From DAOVRL01 sp964459805 (GTDB lineage Bacteria > Planctomycetota > Phycisphaerae > Sedimentisphaerales > Anaerobacaceae), in the NCBI GenBank assembly GCA_964459805.1, contig CAYWOD010000128.1, positions 1-10,081 on the forward strand: DNA of 10,081 bases, read 5' to 3'. The translations under genes were made by a program, and so were the position numbers. Below the pieces are notes generated by a model. That model searched no databases. It saw only the letters and a list, made by a program, of their open reading frames with translations, and had not been told where the DNA came from. This document shows positions 5,699 through 10,081 of the stretch, piece by piece; the stretch's first letter is position 1; every line of letters begins with the position of its first letter.

Positions 5699-7121
5699 CG
5701 CTTCGGCGCCTCTTTCGGGAACGCTCAACTTCCTTGGTATTCTCGCAAACGACCTCGTACAGAGTGGCTCTAACATTGCCGGACCTTCGCAAGACACGGC
5801 CGAGCCGCTGTTTGGCCTGGCGTGTCGAACCCTGCCCACCGATGACCACCGCCACTTTTGCTTCAGGCACGTCCACCCCTTCGTCCAGGACACGGTTGGC
5901 GACAAGAACAGGAAATAACCTCTTGGCGAAACCTTCAAGGACCGCCAATCGCTCGCGTTTTCGTGTATGTGAGAGGATGGTCGGAACCAGGAATCGCCTG
6001 GAGACTTCTATTGCCATTACATTTGACCCTGCAAAAACAAGGATTTGCTGGCCGTTGTGCAGCCGAAAGATGTCCTCCAGAACTCGCAGCTTTTCCGCTG
6101 CACGGTTCTCGATAGACTGTTTAAGATAGTAAGCCTTCTGTGCGTGGCGGGCCTGAGGGTCTTTGCCCGATTCTTTGCACAAGTCCCTCCACGTGTAGCC
6201 GGGCAGGTCCTTGCGACGTGATGTGATGAAGCGGCGAATTGCTCGACTGCACTGATCGTAGGTCGCCTGCTCACGGTCGTTCAACGCCACCGGGATACGC
6301 ACCACGTCAAAATCGGCAAGGGTCGAACCTTTGGCTTTCTTGAATGGCATACGATATACCACCGGGCCGATAAGCCGGTCCAGGTCCTTGTGCAGGCCGT
6401 CTGAACGTTCGGGCGTAGCCGTGAGTCCGAGTCGCATACCGGCAGCGCTAAGAATCGCAGCCTCACGACGGCATCTTCCCGGCAGATGGTGTTCCTCATC
6501 GAAGATCAGCAAGCCGAAGCCGGCCCCCATCTTATCCATGTGAATGTACGCACTGTCGTATGTTGTTATGGTGATCGGCTTAATGTTGGACCGGTTATCG
6601 CCAACTATCCCGGCATCGTAGTCAAAGGCCGACAGGATCCGTCTATGCCACTGGTACATCAGATCGCGAACCGGCGCGACTACCAAGGTCGCCACTTTTG
6701 TCTCGGCCATTGCGGCAAATGCGATTTCCGTTTTCCCGGTTCCGGTCGGCATGATTATCTGTCCGCGATGACCGGCCCGCACCCAGGCTGCAAGGGCCTC
6801 TGCCTGCTCGGGTCTGGGTCGCGGCAGCTCTACCTTCGGCCAGGAGACACGAGCCGGTTGCGGCATATCATCTTGCAAGCACGACGCAAACCGGCGATTT
6901 AGAACGCCGAGGATCGAAGGATAGTGGATCGCATCGCATCGCCAGGCCCCGACCCGCGCGTCCCACATCCAAACAGACGAACCGGGAACATTGGGCAGCT
7001 CCTTGCGTTCCAAGCCTGTCAGCAGGAGCGTACCGCGATCAAACGATAAGGATATTCGCCTCTGTGATTCTATGCCGGTCATTGGACCCACATCATAACA
7101 AGCCTCGGCCCTTTTTGCCAT
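5664..7121 (-). CDS. XPB/SSL2-type superfamily 2 DNA helicase
   Basis: This is a DNA-dependent ATPase/helicase of the XPB (COG1061) type, first gene of a two-gene operon. Numbered from the longest possible start (GTG at 7148), an N-terminal region like the XPB damage-recognition domain lies at about 31-85 (RISLSFDRGTLLLTG, VWMWDARVGAWRCDAIHYPS). Then come Walker A PTGTGKT (134-140), the DEEH box (217-220) in LLIFDEEHHLPG, motif III LTATPER (242-248), motif V VLDEGVDVP (420-428) and motif VI QAKQRLGRVLRR (444-455) with its arginine fingers. All ATPase motifs look intact. The start is uncertain: GTG 7148, ATG 7121 and ATG 7082 are in frame and none has a good ribosome binding site; I took 7121. 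Its end overlaps the DUF790 nuclease gene, supporting a helicase-nuclease complex. DNA repair is the likeliest role, with phage or plasmid defence as an alternative. Confidence 0.9.
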   Translation of the reverse strand: MAKRAEACYDVGPMTGIESQRRISLSFDRGTLLLTGLERKELPNVPGSSVWMWDARVGAWRCDAIHYPSILGVLNRRFASCLQDDMPQPARVSWPKVELPRPRPEQAEALAAWVRAGHRGQIIMPTGTGKTEIAFAAMAETKVATLVVAPVRDLMYQWHRRILSAFDYDAGIVGDNRSNIKPITITTYDSAYIHMDKMGAGFGLLIFDEEHHLPGRCRREAAILSAAGMRLGLTATPERSDGLHKDLDRLIGPVVYRMPFKKAKGSTLADFDVVRIPVALNDREQATYDQCSRAIRRFITSRRKDLPGYTWRDLCKESGKDPQARHAQKAYYLKQSIENRAAEKLRVLEDIFRLHNGQQILVFAGSNVMAIEVSRRFLVPTILSHTRKRERLAVLEGFAKRLFPVLVANRVLDEGVDVPEAKVAVVIGGQGSTRQAKQRLGRVLRRSGNVRATLYEVVCENTKEVERSRKRRRSDAYERTLHRRV

Positions 7122-7179
7122 ACCTGACCGGTCCCTGCCAATGCCCACAAACGGCGTCTCATCTATTCTGGTGTAATGA

Positions 7180-7785
7180 GTTCTGCAAAATCAAGGTGAG
7201 AGAATCAGATTAGAAGATGCTATCGGCCGGACGATTCTCGATTTTGACTACGAAGACCGCCGGCGGGATATTACCGATGGCGGCGGCTTCTCCTTGACCA
7301 TAATAGACCCAACCGCTGACCTGAACAACTGGGACAAGAAGGACTCCTGGCGTGCAAGTGCGTACGAGGGTGGTTCACCCGGCACCAACGATAGTGGTAT
7401 CATCCCCAACCCCGGAGCCGTGGTGATTAACGAGCTACTGGCACACTCTGACAGTGGTGAGCTTGACTGGATAGAGCTGTACAACACCATCGGCTCGGCT
7501 ATTGATATTGGAGGTTGGTATTTAAGCGATGATGACGCCAATTTAATTAAGTACAGGATTGCCGATAGGACAACGATAGGAGGGTACGATTATATTGTTT
7601 TCTATGAAAATACGGACTTTGACAATCCAAATGACCCCGGCTGTACTATACCATTTGTTTTAAGTGAGAATGGTGAGATGGTGTGTTTGTCGTCGGCTGA
7701 GGGCGGTCCGCCGGAGACGCAGCGTCGGGCTAAACTCGGCAGCGGGTCAACCGTTCGCATAATCAAATCCTTTACATCCGTATGA
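7180..7785 (+). pseudogene. Lamin-tail-domain protein remnant (5' and 3' truncated)
   Basis: The frame is open from the stop at 7177-7179 to the TGA at 7783-7785, and family-like sequence begins almost at once: GERIRLEDAIGRTILDFDYE (from 7195), then ITDGGGFSLTIIDPTADLNN. No ATG, GTG or TTG occurs in frame before the TTG at 7294, so the start of the gene is missing. The centre is a lamin-tail domain: GAVVINELLAHSDSGELDWI, ELYNTIGSAIDIGGWYLSDD, YDYIVFYENTDF. After VCLSSAEGG the similarity to long planctomycete secreted lamin-tail/CotH-type proteins fades into a short unrelated end. Those proteins are normally much larger and exported, and bind or modify extracellular material. No signal peptide or ribosome binding site is present. 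A short translated product from 7294 cannot be excluded. Confidence 0.75.
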
Positions 7786-8081
7786 GATAGTACCGGACCG
7801 ACAGACCAGATACGGGCACAGGCGCCGCTAGCCCAAGTTCGTCGGTTATGAGGCTGTTTTTCATTTGTTGGGCGTGTGGAAGAGTTTTAGCACAAAGGTC
7901 TATACTACAAACCGTTTAAGATGATAATGCTTACCGAATCGCTTCTGATTGACTCGAATCAACCACATTTATTTAGAAAAAAAACGAAAACGCTTTCAAC
8001 TGGCGAACTTGGGTTAACGCCCATGTTTGTCGAAAAGATATTTGGGGTTCATCCGTCTGCATCTCCCGATGGGTTGAGCGG
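7786..8081. other. Non-coding gap between lamin-tail remnant and sialidase pseudogene
   Basis: About 300 bases lie between two convergent remnants. Frames on either strand here are short and unlike any family I know. A TATACT hexamer at about 7902 has no fitting -35 box. I see no hairpin terminator, RNA gene or repeat. Confidence 0.5.
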
Positions 8082-8784
8082 TTACTGGGAAAGCCACATC
8101 GGCAGTTTTCCGTCGCCCGTCTTCTCGCCTTTCAGCAACCAGCCGAGATTGAATTGTGCCACTTTTGACCCGCCGCTTTCGAAATGCAGATAGATCCAGC
8201 CTTGGCTCTTCGTTGCCGGCCGTCCCGCGGTGAGCGAGGAATAGGCAAAACTGCCTTCGTGGACCAGTCGCTTCAAAGGCCAGGTTTTTCCGCCGTCGAA
8301 GCTGGCTCCACACTGTCCCGAGCCTACGATCTTCCGGGCTGTCGTAGTTGCTGTAGATCAGGATATCTTTGTCTTGAATCGGCAGACGCACCAAGCCTCC
8401 CATGCATCCGTAGTTCGTGTTCTGCGGCCCATCGGGCAGGATATCAACGATCTGCCAGTCAGTCCAGGTCTGCCCCCCATCTTCGCTTCGCCGCACCTTG
8501 ACACCTCCCCAGAGAGCCAGCACTGTACCGTCAACGGCCACGAGGATATTGGGGAACCTGCCTCCCTTGTGTACCTGCTGAATATCAAGCTTCGGCTCGC
8601 CCAGAAACGATTCGAGCTTGCCTTCCGCCGGATGGCCCGCGGCAGTACACCCCCCATCTTTGCCCGGTACTTCAGTAACAGCCAGTGCCACAGAGAATAC
8701 AACAGTCGCGAAAGCCGCAAAGCCCCGCTTTACGCTCGTGCCGGAAAGCGACCCACATGTTTCTGTCAGCGTGTTCATCGTCAT
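8082..8784 (-). pseudogene. Secreted sialidase (BNR/Asp-box) pseudogene with frameshift
   Basis: The gene starts at the ATG at 8784 (AAGGA 4 bases upstream; a second ATG at 8778 is equally possible) with a signal peptide whose hydrophobic core is GFAAFATVVFSVALAV (21-36). The sialidase part begins near residue 70 (VHKGGRFPNILVAVDGTVLA) with one Asp-box, SEDGGQTW (100-107), then GCMGGLVRLP and DILIYSNYDSPEDRRLGTVW. There the frame breaks: the continuation ASFDGGKTWPLKRLVHEG, YSSLTAGRPATKSQGWIYLH and VAQFNLGWLLKGEKTGDG is in another frame ending at the TAA at 8082. Removing base 8307 restores one frame of 233 residues, carrying a second Asp-box. Bacterial exo-sialidases are nearly twice that length; the central blades seem deleted between the Asp-boxes. 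Active enzymes release terminal sialic acids from glycans. This copy should be dead. Confidence 0.82.
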
Positions 8785-9100
8785 ATCTTCCTTCTGTTTG
8801 GCCCACTACCGTTGTGCATGTAGCAGGTAAAAGCAACATCTCTTCTGTAAACCGATATTTCCCTATGAGTTCATAGACAGTACTCCTGCACGCTACGAGA
8901 TCACATGTATTACAACCACTATGCCGGCGAATTTGCCTTTAAAAAGCAATGAACTTAGATACAATGACTGTTGTCCATTTTGCTATAGGCGCTTGCAAAT
9001 AGAGAAGGGCAGAGTTTTCGGTAGGGATGAGTGTTACTGAGCATGTTAAATGGAAATAGCGGTTTATTCTTTCAGGTTCAAAAGATAAGAGGTTACTTCG
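8785..9100. other. Divergent intergenic region with possible operator and promoter
   Basis: This 316-base AT-richer region separates the divergent sialidase pseudogene and beta-propeller gene and should hold promoters for both. A short inverted repeat CTATGA-gt-TCATAG lies at 8863-8876 and could be an operator. On the plus strand a weak promoter candidate is TTGCCT (8933-8938), a 17-base spacer and TAGATA (8956-8961), with TACAAT overlapping at 8960-8965. No gene is seen here. Confidence 0.35.
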
Positions 9101-10039
9101 ATGACTAAGCGAGAAAAAGAAGTGGATACGAAAGTCACTATAGCAATAATGGCTATGCTTCTCTGGATCGGCGGGGCAAACGGGGCTATAGAGAAAAGTG
9201 ATGACGGCCCCAGGCGTGACAGGCACCTTTTGCTTGACTCCCGAATCATCGAAGATACGGAAAATGCAATACTGACTGTCGGCACGATACAAAAAGAAAA
9301 GCGGAACCCGCTATTCAAAGAGGACAAGCTCTGGGAGCCGCGTTTCGATAATCTCTATGCCAATGTTATCTACGACCGGCAGGAAAGAATCTACAAGTGC
9401 TGGTACAGCCCGTTTATTATCGACGAGAGGACAACCAGCACACCGTCCGAAAAACGCAATCCCGAATCGCAGAACTACATGGGTGCCAAACCGAATGGTC
9501 GAGAAATGGGTGTCTGCTACGCCGTCTCAAAAGACGGGATCCATTGGGACAAGCCCGAGCTTGGCCTGGTCGAGTTCGGCGGAAACACGAAGAATAACAT
9601 TCTGATGCGCGGCCAGGAGATGCGGGGTATGTTCCGTGGTCCGCACGGCGCGGGCGTGTTCAAGGATCTGCGTGAAAGCGACTTGGCTAAGCGTTACAAG
9701 ATGTTCTTCCGGGCCGAGAAGATGGCGGTGGCGTTTTCCCCCGACGGCATCCATTGGGATTCGCCGATACTGTGCCCCCGGATCAATGCCCCGGGCGATA
9801 CACACAATAACGCGTTCTGGGACCCGACATTGGCCAAGTACGTGGGCATTACGCGTCTCAAGACCAGGGACAACATTCGCTTAGTGGGGCGGACTGAGTC
9901 GCCCGACTTTGTCAGCTGGACAAAAGCCAAGGTTGTTCTTGAGGGTATCAAATCTCAGTTGCAGACCCACGATATGGTTGTATTTCGGACCGGGGATGTC
10001 TATATCGGCCTGTTGGGGATTATGGATTTTGTCGAGTAG
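9101..10039 (+). CDS. Secreted glycoside-hydrolase-like beta-propeller protein, probably C-terminally truncated
   Basis: This 312-residue protein starts at an ATG with AAGAGG about 8 bases upstream. The N-terminus carries a signal peptide (VTIAIMAMLLWIGG at 12-25, cleavage probably after ANGA, about residue 29). The mature part looks like the five-bladed beta-propeller fold of the GH32/GH43 type found in planctomycete glycan-degradation loci. Two matching blade motifs are visible, SKDGIHWD (143-150) and SPDGIHWD (213-220), along with RFDNLYANVIYD (81-92), YKCWYSP and THNNAFWDPTLAKYVGITRL (234-253). The substrate cannot be told. The protein ends at YIGLLGIMDFVE, in the middle of what should be a further blade; relatives I recall are more than 100 residues longer. 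It may therefore be a broken gene. It sits divergent to a sialidase pseudogene, which fits a decaying glycan-utilisation cluster. Confidence 0.75.
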   Translation: MTKREKEVDTKVTIAIMAMLLWIGGANGAIEKSDDGPRRDRHLLLDSRIIEDTENAILTVGTIQKEKRNPLFKEDKLWEPRFDNLYANVIYDRQERIYKCWYSPFIIDERTTSTPSEKRNPESQNYMGAKPNGREMGVCYAVSKDGIHWDKPELGLVEFGGNTKNNILMRGQEMRGMFRGPHGAGVFKDLRESDLAKRYKMFFRAEKMAVAFSPDGIHWDSPILCPRINAPGDTHNNAFWDPTLAKYVGITRLKTRDNIRLVGRTESPDFVSWTKAKVVLEGIKSQLQTHDMVVFRTGDVYIGLLGIMDFVE

Positions 10040-10081
10040 ACATAATATGGTCTCCTCATTTAGGTTTAGTTTGTATTCCCT
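10040..10081. other. AT-rich sequence after the truncated propeller gene
   Basis: The last 42 bases are AT-rich and encode nothing resembling the missing blades in any forward frame I can read. An insertion or deletion boundary may lie near 10030-10040, but too little sequence is left to tell. Confidence 0.3.

Noticed and set aside
5699..5938. 80-residue N-terminal extension of the DUF790 nuclease
   Set aside because: It lies wholly within helicase coding sequence in another frame, resembles nothing, and the DUF790 domain starts exactly at the ATG at 5698.
4484..7148. Calling the helicase-nuclease pair a proven anti-phage system
   Set aside because: The only contextual support is nearby mobile-element debris. 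Known XPB-Bax1 biology points to repair first, so defence is kept as a hypothesis only.
8014..8306. Uninterrupted first-frame reading of the sialidase to 8014
   Set aside because: After base 8307 this frame gives Arg-rich nonsense, while the adjacent frame carries the true sialidase C-terminus ending at 8082.

Overview
The window looks like a chromosomal stretch from a bacterium of the Planctomycetota, most likely a Phycisphaerae-type lineage. This rests on a lamin-tail-domain protein fragment, a planctomycete-style sialidase, a large acidic/proline-rich membrane protein with an excisionase-type helix-turn-helix, and two clear TTG starts. The placement comes from family resemblance, not from a marker search. 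The left third is housekeeping and the rest is accessory sequence with many broken genes.

Left part (1-3935): trpS (tryptophanyl-tRNA synthetase), then a 27-codon micro-ORF, scpA (kleisin subunit of the condensin-like SMC complex) and a thioredoxin with an altered active site, all on the plus strand. A near-consensus sigma70-type promoter overlaps the scpA stop codon and should drive the thioredoxin gene. Facing them on the minus strand is a 393-residue protein with an N-terminal DNA-binding fold, a tandemly repeated Pro/Glu region, two membrane helices and a lysine-rich tail. It has its own promoter and ribosome binding site.

Middle part (3936-7180): a fragment of an IS3-like transposase abuts a compound palindromic repeat (4344-4453). 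Next comes a two-gene minus-strand operon: an XPB-like superfamily 2 helicase and a DUF790 (COG3372, Bax1-like) nuclease whose start overlaps the helicase end by 35 bases. In archaea XPB and Bax1 form a helicase-nuclease pair, so this is probably a bacterial version acting on damaged or foreign DNA. It is the most interesting system in the window.

Right part (7180-10081): a lamin-tail protein remnant without a start codon, a sialidase pseudogene with a frameshift that can be placed at about base 8307 and probably an internal deletion, and a divergently transcribed secreted beta-propeller protein of glycoside-hydrolase type that stops early. These look like a glycan-degradation neighbourhood in decay.

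No tRNA, rRNA, CRISPR array or intact mobile element was seen.
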